A DNA stretch of 64,000 nt, taken from positions 3,720,001 through 3,784,000 of the forward strand of contig NZ_CP165734.1 in the NCBI RefSeq assembly GCF_041200145.1. The letters are read 5' to 3'. The translations under genes were made by a program, and so were the position numbers. Of this stretch, positions 9,783 through 17,522 are shown one piece after another. Numbering within the stretch: position 1 is the stretch's first letter; each line of letters begins with the position of its first letter. The notes under the pieces were generated by a model. The model was not told the origin of the DNA. It was given only the letters and a program-made list of their open reading frames with translations, and ran no database searches. The DNA comes from Bradyrhizobium sp. LLZ17. GTDB lineage: Bacteria; Pseudomonadota; Alphaproteobacteria; Rhizobiales; Xanthobacteraceae.

Positions 9783-10426
9783 GGCTCCGTGGTCAGGATG
9801 GCAGTTGCAATAAGACGGGGGGCCAAATAATTAGCCGCGAGCCACGCACACCCCTGAAGGCCCCAGGCCTCGCCCCACGAATTGCGGATCAGCACGAATC
9901 TAGCGCCCGCTTTTTCGCCGTACCCGACCGCGACCACCGCGTGGCGTCGTTTGGAATCGATCGGCTCCGTGGCCAAGATTGTCCCATCAGCACCAGGGAC
10001 ATAAAACGCGTTGGACAAGCTCATTGTTACGAGGACAGGCGAACCGGCATCGAGGCGATCGAGAATCTGTTGAAAGTCCGGCGGCTGCGTCCCGTGATTG
10101 CGAAAGAACAGCTCTGCAGGTGATCCCGGCGGCTTCCAGGAGGCGAGATCGATAACGTGGTTGCGAATATAAGGCCAGTGGGCTTCTCTGGGCTGACCGT
10201 CCGACTTGATGGTCTCGAGCATCGAAGCGAGCGTCGAGCCATCTCCGGGCGTCCCACCATCACGCTTCACAGCGTGGTAGTAAGCCCACTCCGTCGATAG
10301 TGGCGTCCAGCCGGACCGCATGGCCGCATGAGTGTCACTTGCTGCGAACGCGAGGCACGTGGGACGAGAATGCTGGTCCCGCGCCGTCCCGAAGCTGCCG
10401 CGCAGGTCGACGATGCTCTTGATCAT
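9779..10426 (-). CDS. Papain-like (C1 family) cysteine protease (215 aa)
   Basis: All C1 catalytic elements are present: oxyanion Gln18, Cys24 in DQHSRPTCLAFAAS, His162 in RRHAVVAVGYG and Asn182 in IRNSWGEAWG. There is no signal peptide, and the mature-domain length suggests a cytosolic enzyme without an inhibitory propeptide. It starts 2 nt after the stop of the ImmA-chagasin fusion gene and overlaps the TS-like gene by 4 bp. The neighbour's chagasin-like domain is of the type that inhibits papain-family proteases, so the absent propeptide may be replaced by that protein. Targets are unknown. Confidence 0.85.
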   Translation of the reverse strand: MIKSIVDLRGSFGTARDQHSRPTCLAFAASDTHAAMRSGWTPLSTEWAYYHAVKRDGGTPGDGSTLASMLETIKSDGQPREAHWPYIRNHVIDLASWKPPGSPAELFFRNHGTQPPDFQQILDRLDAGSPVLVTMSLSNAFYVPGADGTILATEPIDSKRRHAVVAVGYGEKAGARFVLIRNSWGEAWGLQGCAWLAANYLAPRLIATAILTTEP

Positions 10427-10428
10427 GG

Positions 10429-11439
10429 TTATGCCGCCTGCAACACCCGTTTTAGTTCAGGCTCCCACATGCCCGGGCTTTCGGGGCCGCGCAGATCATA
10501 CCGAAGAAGTAGCTGGTGAAGGGGCGTATCGGCGGCCCAGGGGCGTGCCTCTTGAAGAGTGACCTCGCCCTCCACACGATCTTCGGACCTGGCAGTGACA
10601 GTGCGGGTCAAGACCCCTCCAATTGTGTCAGGACAGGCGTCGTCGCGATCATCTATAACGAGCGCGAATCCGGCGTCGCGCAACTGATCGAAATTCCAAA
10701 GATAACCGGCGCCACTGTTCTCTCGGAGCTTCATCACGAAGAGGTCATTCCGGCCACCTTCAATAAGTAAGCCTTCATCGCGCTGGGTCAGGAGCCAAAC
10801 ATCGGACCGCCAATCGGGCGGCTCGTATCCAGCAAGGAAATGCTGCTTGATCGTCTTCGGCTCGACATTGACCAGCCGCGCGCATTGAGCGCTGCTGATC
10901 ACCTTGTGCCTTTCGAGGGCATAGCAGGTGGCGCGATAGCTGGTGCCGAGCCGCAGTGAAGCTTGATAGACAAATTCCGGTTCGGTCAGCTGACGTGCTG
11001 ACCATCCGTGGCGCTGTAGAGTTAATGCAATAAGCCAAGCTGGACTTAAGAACATCGATGCGAATGCGTCGGCCTCACGCTCCTGCCGATTGGCGCGCCC
11101 GGCAGTCGAGAACGGAGATCGCCGCAAGATGCTCGCGTCATCCAAACTGGGCTGATGACTCATATAGAGATGTCCCAGCTCATGAGCGCCGGTGAACCGC
11201 TGGACGGGGAGCTGCCGTTTTGTGGTAATCAGAACTCCGAGCTCTTCTCCCGGCAAATAAGCGCCAAGCAACTTGTCTAGCGGCTGGAACATCAATGTCG
11301 CCCCGAGCTTGGCGATAGCTCCGAATACATCTACCCGGCTACCACCGCCACGCTCGATCTGTTCGCGAATCCCGAGATCACGATGCAGAGTGTGCGCGGC
11401 CTTTGCACCGGACAATATGGCTGCGCGATTATCGGCCAT
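10429..11439 (-). CDS. ImmA/IrrE metallopeptidase fused to a chagasin-like (I42) inhibitor domain (336 aa)
   Basis: Residues about 30-210 are an ImmA/IrrE-type domain with the zinc motif HELGH (86-90) and a downstream READ-type Glu122. Residues about 225-325 carry the marks of chagasin-family cysteine-protease inhibitors: GYLW (245-248, cf. NPTTGYxW), a GG turn near 274 and RPW (299-301). ImmA peptidases cleave partner XRE repressors, and the XRE gene overlaps this one by 11 bp. Chagasins block papain-like enzymes, and one is encoded 2 nt downstream. The protein could therefore both release repression and hold the protease in check. The domains are visible; the coupling is inference. Confidence 0.82.
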   Translation of the reverse strand: MADNRAAILSGAKAAHTLHRDLGIREQIERGGGSRVDVFGAIAKLGATLMFQPLDKLLGAYLPGEELGVLITTKRQLPVQRFTGAHELGHLYMSHQPSLDDASILRRSPFSTAGRANRQEREADAFASMFLSPAWLIALTLQRHGWSARQLTEPEFVYQASLRLGTSYRATCYALERHKVISSAQCARLVNVEPKTIKQHFLAGYEPPDWRSDVWLLTQRDEGLLIEGGRNDLFVMKLRENSGAGYLWNFDQLRDAGFALVIDDRDDACPDTIGGVLTRTVTARSEDRVEGEVTLQEARPWAADTPLHQLLLRYDLRGPESPGMWEPELKRVLQAA

Positions 11440-11821
11440 CGGATCCGGCCTTTGCGCGAGCGCGGGATTTCAGGAAATCGGCAAAGCGCGCCAGCTCTTG
11501 GCGATCCTGCTGGGAGAGCGCCGCCGCAGCCCTCGCGACATGTGCAACCTCCTTGGGAAGCTCCGATCCAATTTCAGGATCCTCCCCCGTGAACCACGCC
11601 AATGGGCGCTGATACAATTTAGCTAGTCGTGAGAGTTCGATAGCATCTACTTTGCGCGTACCAGCCTCGACATTGGAGAGAGCGCTCCGCGGAATGCCGA
11701 GTGACTTGGCCACATCCTCCTGCTTAAGACCCATATACTCGCGCGCCTGCTTCAGGCGTTCGCTGAGCCCTATGCGATCAGCTTCGGGTGAAGGCTGTGA
11801 AAAACCAAGTCGATCCTTCAT
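11429..11821 (-). CDS. XRE-family transcriptional repressor (130 aa)
   Basis: A helix-turn-helix occupies residues about 20-75 (LKQAREYMGLKQEDVAKSLG, then IPRSALSNVEAGTRK). The C-terminal tail is charged and helical. It overlaps the acp gene by 4 bp and the ImmA-chagasin gene by 11 bp. The likely operator is the palindrome over the -35 region of the operon promoter (12222-12238), so autoregulation relieved by ImmA cleavage is the simplest model. Confidence 0.88.
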   Translation of the reverse strand: MKDRLGFSQPSPEADRIGLSERLKQAREYMGLKQEDVAKSLGIPRSALSNVEAGTRKVDAIELSRLAKLYQRPLAWFTGEDPEIGSELPKEVAHVARAAAALSQQDRQELARFADFLKSRARAKAGSDGR

Positions 11822-12159
11822 GATGTTCTCTCACTGGTCAGTTGATTCCATGCGGCGCTCGCTTCACACAGGAGGTCATTCACACAGGCCTCGGCCGAGT
11901 CGTAGCCGCCTTTTGGAGAAAACGTCGCGGGCAACTTGATGCCTAAAAGCTCCTCGACCGCGCAGATCACCTCGACTGCAACCAAAGAGTCGATTTCGGG
12001 CTCCCAGGAAGTAGCTGGAACGATTCCAGGGATCTGGGGTACTCTCGGCCTCAGAATGGCCTGGTCAGCGGCCTGGACGGCCAAAGTATCCCTGATACAC
12101 GCCTCCACTTGCATGGCAGGGAAAGCCGCCGATTGCGTGGTCGAAACTGCCGTGGGCAT
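11818..12159 (-). CDS. Acyl-carrier-protein-like protein (113 aa)
   Basis: The core WEPEIDSLVAVEVICAVEEL followed by LGIKLP has the ACP phosphopantetheine motif D-S-L on helix II. A 50-residue N-terminal extension precedes it. I place the start at 12159 because GGAGG lies 5 nt upstream, and because the longer frame (to 12222) would run over the operator and -10 region. It is the first gene of the acp-xre-immA/I42-papain-thyA-like operon. No fatty-acid or polyketide synthase gene is near, so it may carry an acyl group for a signalling or modifying step. Confidence 0.7.
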   Translation of the reverse strand: MPTAVSTTQSAAFPAMQVEACIRDTLAVQAADQAILRPRVPQIPGIVPATSWEPEIDSLVAVEVICAVEELLGIKLPATFSPKGGYDSAEACVNDLLCEASAAWNQLTSERTS

Positions 12160-12210
12160 GAACGCCTCCGTAGCCCTGCTGAAAAGGTCGCGTCTGATAA
12201 TCGCACTAAC

Positions 12211-12239
12211 GATATACACCATGTCCGATTTTCAGACAA
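12211..12239 (-). promoter_or_regulatory. Promoter with palindromic operator before the acp operon
   Basis: On the minus strand -35 TTGTCT (12234-12239), a 17-bp spacer and -10 TATATC (12211-12216). The inverted repeat TGTCTGA-AAA-TCGGACA (12222-12238) overlaps the -35. A further GTCTGA half-site lies at 12192-12197. Confidence 0.6.
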
Positions 12240-12332
12240 GAGCCATGTATCCTGAGAGGCGTTCATTTTGGCTGAGCGCCATATTTTGTTGTAACTGTCT
12301 GTTTCTACAAGGAAACATCTGAGCCTCTCCCT

Positions 12333-12369
12333 AAAAAACCCGATGGTTCGAGGCGCGCCTTCCGCGCCT
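12333..12369 (-). terminator. Terminator-like hairpin after the MazG-like gene
   Basis: The stem AGGCGCG/CGCGCCT (12351-12357 with 12363-12369) is followed on the minus strand, after a second short AACC/GGTT stem, by six T residues. The spacing between hairpin and T-run is longer than usual, so activity is uncertain. Confidence 0.4.
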
Positions 12370-12494
12370 TGCAAACGCGCACAATTAGATCCGTCGGGGC
12401 TCGAGGGAGATAGAGGGCGTGGCCGCATCAACTGCTGATCGGGATTGCCGGACCAGGTGCATGGACGGGTTTTGCAGTCGCGGTCCACGCATGA

Positions 12495-14168
12495 TTAATT
12501 TGATACATCGCGCAAATCCGCGATGGCGCTTGCCGTGCAAATCGTTGCTCCAGCCACAGCAGTGAAGGCGACCCTATAATCGACAGCCTTCAACTTCCAA
12601 GCTCTTTCCTGGACTGCTTTGGTGGCCTTCATATAGACACGCTTTGTGCGATCCAGCCGAACCTCAAGCTCAGAATAGAGCCCGCACGATTCTTTATCCA
12701 AATCGAGAGAGTCGAGAATCGCGCGCTTTGCGGCCACTGTTTCCGAGACCAGGGCCATTTGACGCGCCCAATCATACTCAGCAGCGCTGAGTATCTCTCC
12801 GCCGAGGGGCGCTTGCGAATTGGCTGATCCCATGCCAAGACCAACTGCGGCTCCATGGATCGATGGAGACACTATCGGCGAAAACGTTAGTTTGCGCGCA
12901 GTGAGATTAACGACGACGGTCCCCTGCTTTTCATTGCAAAGGCGATAGAACATTTCGCAGCCTTCGAAAACTGCATCTTCCCATTCCCAGAAGGCATTCT
13001 TCTCGACCTCGAGGCCATCAACGTACATCCGCAAGGTTTTCAGCAGCCTAAAGTTAATAAGGCTGCGAGCAGGAAAAAGTCGCGTTGGAGCGCCAATTCC
13101 GCAGCAGCCAGCCGCCTTCGCCTGCTTGTCGCCCTCGGAATGAATAGCCTTGATAACAAGCTCCTCGACCACCTTGGCCCGGCCGCCGTCTTCGACCTCA
13201 TCGACACGATCGTTCGCACTGTCGCGTTTGCGTCTCATGAGGCCTCGAACAACCGGCGACCAACCCAGATGGGCAATCAGAGCAAGATGAATAACATCAT
13301 GGAACCTGTATCCATCGTCATCGTAGAAATTGTCGGTTAGATCATCGCCAAGCGGCCTGCCATCGAAGTACATGCGGGATTTTTGGGGACCTACGCGAAC
13401 GAACGCCACCTCAAACAACCGTGGGAATTGTTCTTTTGTATCGCGCCCTTCATCATGTAGTGGCGTGTGCGCGCCTCGTTCTGAGCGAAAACGAACCTTT
13501 GCGCAGTTTGCTTCCACCACATCATCGAGGGACATGTGGTATAAACTTGCCATCGCCGACAAATGCCAGGTGATTTCCCCAAGCACGATGTTCGACGGGC
13601 GGTCGGCTACATTCTTGTTCAGTGTGATCTCGATCTTGGGCAGTGTTACTCGCAAAAGCTCTGCACCGAGCTGCCAAAGCACGGCCAAGCAGACTTCGAG
13701 CAGAACGCGGCCATCAGTGCGCGCCGTCTGAAATGCCAGGTGCTGGTAGGCATCGAATGTATAGCCGCCCACAGGAGGGAAATGTTTTGCTGCCTCCAAA
13801 AATTCCGCTCGCTTTGCAGGGTTTAGAGAGGTCTCGATTTTCTGCGCACGTTCGTCTGCGCTGCCGATTTCAGCTCGTAGTGCTGCAATATCAGCGGCGA
13901 GGATGTCGAAATGGCTGTCATTGGTAATCTGAGAGACCGAGTAGCAATACCAGAGCGCATCTCCGAGCTCCTCTTTGATTTCGTCATTGGGTCGGTCCCA
14001 GCGCGCCTCTTCGCCTCCTTCGGCGAGGATTTTCTTCTTTATGGCGGCGACGAGCGACCCGATTTCGCCGACCAGGCCGTACAACGCGATGGAGCGCATT
14101 TCCTCCTTTGGCTTGTGAGCGAACTGGGTCGTCGTGCGAACAAAATCGCTGTAGTCCTCAACGTTCAT
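12495..14168 (-). CDS. MazG-like nucleotide pyrophosphohydrolase-fold protein (557 aa)
   Basis: Residues about 1-110 are MazG-like (the ALYGLVGEIGSLVAAIKKKI helix, then EIKEELGDALWYCY, the E-E-x-x-D metal motif). A second MazG-like unit follows near 160-330 (EVCLAVLWQLGAELL; NIVLGEITWHLSAMASLYH; a long region with FHDVIHLALIAHLGW). The remaining 220 residues are unassigned. MazG enzymes hydrolyse NTPs or dNTPs to the monophosphate, and in phages they accompany base-modification pathways. I chose the ATG at 14168, preceded by GGAG. It ends 335 bp upstream of the acp operon on the same strand, so a link is suggestive only. Confidence 0.68.
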   Translation of the reverse strand: MNVEDYSDFVRTTTQFAHKPKEEMRSIALYGLVGEIGSLVAAIKKKILAEGGEEARWDRPNDEIKEELGDALWYCYSVSQITNDSHFDILAADIAALRAEIGSADERAQKIETSLNPAKRAEFLEAAKHFPPVGGYTFDAYQHLAFQTARTDGRVLLEVCLAVLWQLGAELLRVTLPKIEITLNKNVADRPSNIVLGEITWHLSAMASLYHMSLDDVVEANCAKVRFRSERGAHTPLHDEGRDTKEQFPRLFEVAFVRVGPQKSRMYFDGRPLGDDLTDNFYDDDGYRFHDVIHLALIAHLGWSPVVRGLMRRKRDSANDRVDEVEDGGRAKVVEELVIKAIHSEGDKQAKAAGCCGIGAPTRLFPARSLINFRLLKTLRMYVDGLEVEKNAFWEWEDAVFEGCEMFYRLCNEKQGTVVVNLTARKLTFSPIVSPSIHGAAVGLGMGSANSQAPLGGEILSAAEYDWARQMALVSETVAAKRAILDSLDLDKESCGLYSELEVRLDRTKRVYMKATKAVQERAWKLKAVDYRVAFTAVAGATICTASAIADLRDVSN

Positions 14169-15177
14169 CTCGGCTCCATCGTAAAATCTTGTTTGCCCTG
14201 CAGTCAAAGACTCTCGGTCGGCTGGCTGATCTATGTAAGTACGCCTTAGTCAACTCTACTTGTTTGTGATGCCCAACCATAACCACTGCTTGTATCAGTT
14301 CGCGTTTAGCGGGCTTTCTGACACGCAGGCCCAAACTACGAAAGAGAACGGCTATATAAGACTTGCGGCTGATAGTCCCGCTACTCTGCCGCGTTCGAGC
14401 GGTTGCAGAGGGAGATGGGCATAACCGCTCCGAGCTTGCGCATCAATTCACCGATTGCCGCCGCATTGCAGCCTTTCGGCACACGCCGGCCGTTTTGAGC
14501 AGATTTGCTGCATCATCATCTCTCGGATCTCATTTCGTGCGGAGGATATTCGGATGGCAAGGGCGGGAGCTCTGCGGGGGCGGCAGCAGGCCGCACCCCG
14601 GGAACGGGGCAGTGCCCCCGGCGAGGAGCTCCGCATCCCTTTGCGGTAGCGATCGACGCCGCACGGCCGAATGCCGTCGTCGAGCGGTTGAGGCAAAAGG
14701 CGCTGCAACGCAGTCTACTAGACGCGGTGCTGAAAATCGTCATGCGCGACGCGGACAAAGAAACAAGATGCTGCGTGGCTGGTTTTGCACAGGCCGGCGG
14801 AAGACGTCGAAAAGCACGTGCCCCGACGACTTGGAATCCCTGCTCTGTGTTAGCAGCCGGAATGAATCGAGGGCCGCGAGGATTCGTCGTTCGCGGAGGG
14901 CGATGTTGATGCTGATGAAGAAGGAGCGGCGGACGGCGATCCGCACCTTATGAGGGTGGCGATAGCCGCAGGGGCGATCCGCGACTGTGAGTACCACGCA
15001 CGGATGCGGGATCGCGCAGACCCGCACGTGCGTGAGCAGGCGTTCGAAATCGCCCGCTCAGGATCGGCCACAGGGCCTTTCGGCGCGGTCACCGAGGTCC
15101 TGAACTCAATCGCAACACCTGCCCCGAATGCCCGCCGGAGGTCTAGGCAACGTTCCGAACAATCGACACCAGCAAAG
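14169..15177. other. About 1 kb without a supported gene
   Basis: Many short frames overlap with no family features. It contains repeat copy B and probably represents decayed DNA. Confidence 0.4.
14595..14670. repeat. Dispersed repeat, copy B
   Basis: The blocks CCCGGGAACGGGGCAGTG and CCCCCGGCGAGGAGCTCCGC are contiguous here, followed by a GATCGACGCCGCACGGCCGA tail. See copy A at 6112. Confidence 0.65.
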
Positions 15178-15189
15178 ATGACTAGCGCG

Positions 15190-15358
15190 CGATGCGGCGC
15201 GCTTCCGGCTGTTGCCGACCCTCCTGACAGATTTCTTAACCGCTGACGCCGACCGTGCTGTGTTTCGTGGACTCGTACCACTTCATACGTTGCCCGCCGG
15301 CCACACGGGCCCGGTCCTGCTTGCGCCCGCGCGCCGTCTTCTTCTTCGCTACCGCCAT
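15190..15358 (-). pseudogene. DUF3606-type small protein, frameshifted
   Basis: It starts at 15358 after GGGAGGAG (MAVAKKKTARGRKQDRARVA, then GGQ). The frame ends early at 15236, but shifting by one base near 15240 restores the usual end of the family (VKKSVRRVGNSRKR). DUF3606 proteins are small and of unknown role. Confidence 0.6.
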
Positions 15359-15439
15359 CGGCTCCTCCCGTCGGATTAATAACAACCAACGCAGTAAGCG
15401 ATTCACGGAATCCGTAAGGATTCGAACTGTGTCAGTTTG

Positions 15440-15960
15440 AATCAGCTGTTGCCTGGAGCGCTTCAGCTTCATCGGACCGGCCTTGGCAACCTCGATCGAG
15501 AAGGTGCCGTCCGGCAGGCGATGGATTCACGAAATCAAGTTGGACGGGTGCAGGTGCATCTGACCAACGAGGTGGCCAAGATCTTTACTCGGCGGGGACA
15601 CGACTGGACCGCACCGCTTCAAGAAGGTCGCCCACGATGCCGGGCGCATCAAGGCGCTCCGCCGTCATCAACGGCGAGATCGTCGTTCCCGCCGCCGACG
15701 GCACGCCGATTTCTCGGTGCTGCAGAACGAGCTCAAGCGCAAGTCGACCAAGATCGTGATGGTGGAGTTCGATCTGCTCTATGGCTTCGGAAGCTGCCGC
15801 TGATCCAGAGGAAAGCCGAGCTGAGAAGATCGTCGATGGTACCGACGTCCAGTTCAGCGAAAGCCTCCAGATCGAGGACCGCGAGATGTTCGCGCACGCC
15901 TGCAAACTCCGTGTAGAAGGCGTCGCCTTGAAGGTGCGAGACGGTCCTAAGCACTACCTC
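15440..15960 (+). pseudogene. Remnant of an ATP-dependent DNA ligase (LigD-type)
   Basis: Fragments in all three plus frames line up with the adenylation domain: EVAKIFTRRGHDWTA, then INGEIVVPAADGTP, FSVLQNELK, MVEFDLLY, LRKLPLIQRKAEL, IVDGTDVQFSES and EMFAHACKL. At least four frameshifts separate them, and the motif around the catalytic lysine (KLDG) is damaged. This is a relic of a non-homologous end-joining type ligase. Confidence 0.75.
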
Positions 15961-16034
15961 TACGTCATTGTCGTCGCGGATGTCGAACGTGTCCGCACCT
16001 GTTGCAAGGTCGAAACGCATGCATCCGTTACCCG

Positions 16035-17522
16035 TCAGCCGATGAAAAGGTGCTTGAGTGCGCGAGAGATTCGCTGGAACAGGCTCGGCGTGTCGGTGGG
16101 CAATTTCTTGACAACAGGATCTCTGTTCGCTGGAGGAGCGCCAGTCACCTCAAACCCACAGTGATCCCCCCGTGCGGCGATATCAGAAAACAGACATTCG
16201 GGGCTGCATTTCCCATGTTCGCTCGGCTCCATAAAGCTGCCGACGAAATGATAGAGCTGCTTACCGGGATTCGATCGGCCAAGAGGATCGAGGACCATCG
16301 CCAGCATTTGGAGCGTCTGAAGACTCGCGCAGGCCATCGAAAACGCAAAAACGTTCTCGCGAGCTTTTAACGGATGGCCCTTCTCCAAGCCTTGGATGTA
16401 GGTCGGGTCGTCCAGGTACCCCTCGCGTTCCAGCTGAACAAGCCCAGCGTCGTACTGCCCCATGCATTGCATACATTGATGCCCCACAGTGACTGTATGA
16501 GCGCGCCAGTCAGCCGCGGCCAACTCCTCATGGCGGTTCGTGCGAACGGAAATGCCACCATCAATGACAGGAATCAGGTGGGCATAGGCAATCAAATTGA
16601 GGACATGTCTTCCCCAAGGGCGATCAACGCAGGAAAACAGAACGTCGCAATCCAGCGCGGCACGGAAGCCGACTTCCTCGTAGACGGCGGCTACCAGCGG
16701 AAGGGCGTCGAATCTCGCCCCGGTCGCGCATTCTCCTAAGTGGTCAGCCAATGCCGTTGCTTTCAGCGCCCCGACGTTGCCCCGCTTCGCGTACAGGAGG
16801 CGGTCCAGATTTTTGATTTCGATCTTGTCGAAATCGATGACCGTGATGTCTTCAATCCCAGTACGTGCCATGCCCTCAGCGATCAAGGCGCCAACACTGC
16901 CTGCTCCGATGATGCCCACCCGAAGCCTCGCGAGGTTGGCTTGCTTCTTATTCCCCCAGGCGGAAATCGTTCGAATCTGCGCTTCTGTCCCATGCGGGAC
17001 CGGCGCGAGCGCTTCCATAAATGTGGTTCGAAGCCTTTCTCCAACCACGCGAACGGTGGCGCAGTCCCGCCTCGCGTACTGGCGTGGTGCCGTGCGCTCC
17101 CAGAATCTGGCGCTCCAGGCCCCATCGCCAGCCATCGTCAAGCCGACAAACGGAAGTCTTGTGGCGCCATAGGCGGCCGCTGCGTGACCTTGCTCGGTAT
17201 TGATGTCGTCCGGACTCATGCCTTGCCATGCCATACCACCGGGATGGCTGTGCATGAGGGCTAGGCCCGCGCCTGCCTGCGCGGCTTCCGAAAGGGCTCG
17301 GGTGAAATAGTGGGATTCGAAGCTGGCATTCCCATGTACGTTCCGCTCACCCTCTCGCGGCAAGATCAGCCGTTCAACCACTGCGGTCGTCCGCGTCTGC
17401 GCTGTGCTTGGATGCCAGAGCGCGAAGCAAAGATCTTCCTGGCGGTCGGCGCGTAACAGGTGACGTCGGGCTAGCGCGTCGACCGCCTCGGACATGGCCG
17501 CACTTCGGACGGCCCTTGTCAT
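16035..17522 (-). CDS. JAB/MPN peptidase fused to an E1-like ThiF adenylyltransferase (495 aa)
   Basis: The N-terminal half has a JAMM zinc motif (HSHPGGMAWQGMSPDD; H91, H93, S103, D106). The C-terminal half is E1/ThiF-like, with the nucleotide loop GAGSVG (206-211), NLDR, SCVDRPWGR and a CMQC zinc pair. E1-like domains adenylate a ubiquitin-like protein; JAB domains cleave Ubl precursors or conjugates. The start at 17522 overlaps the stop of the Ubl-E2 gene by 4 bp, which marks an operon. This combination is typical of bacterial ubiquitin-like conjugation operons, several of which act in phage defence. Confidence 0.88.
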   Translation of the reverse strand: MTRAVRSAAMSEAVDALARRHLLRADRQEDLCFALWHPSTAQTRTTAVVERLILPREGERNVHGNASFESHYFTRALSEAAQAGAGLALMHSHPGGMAWQGMSPDDINTEQGHAAAAYGATRLPFVGLTMAGDGAWSARFWERTAPRQYARRDCATVRVVGERLRTTFMEALAPVPHGTEAQIRTISAWGNKKQANLARLRVGIIGAGSVGALIAEGMARTGIEDITVIDFDKIEIKNLDRLLYAKRGNVGALKATALADHLGECATGARFDALPLVAAVYEEVGFRAALDCDVLFSCVDRPWGRHVLNLIAYAHLIPVIDGGISVRTNRHEELAAADWRAHTVTVGHQCMQCMGQYDAGLVQLEREGYLDDPTYIQGLEKGHPLKARENVFAFSMACASLQTLQMLAMVLDPLGRSNPGKQLYHFVGSFMEPSEHGKCSPECLFSDIAARGDHCGFEVTGAPPANRDPVVKKLPTDTPSLFQRISRALKHLFIG

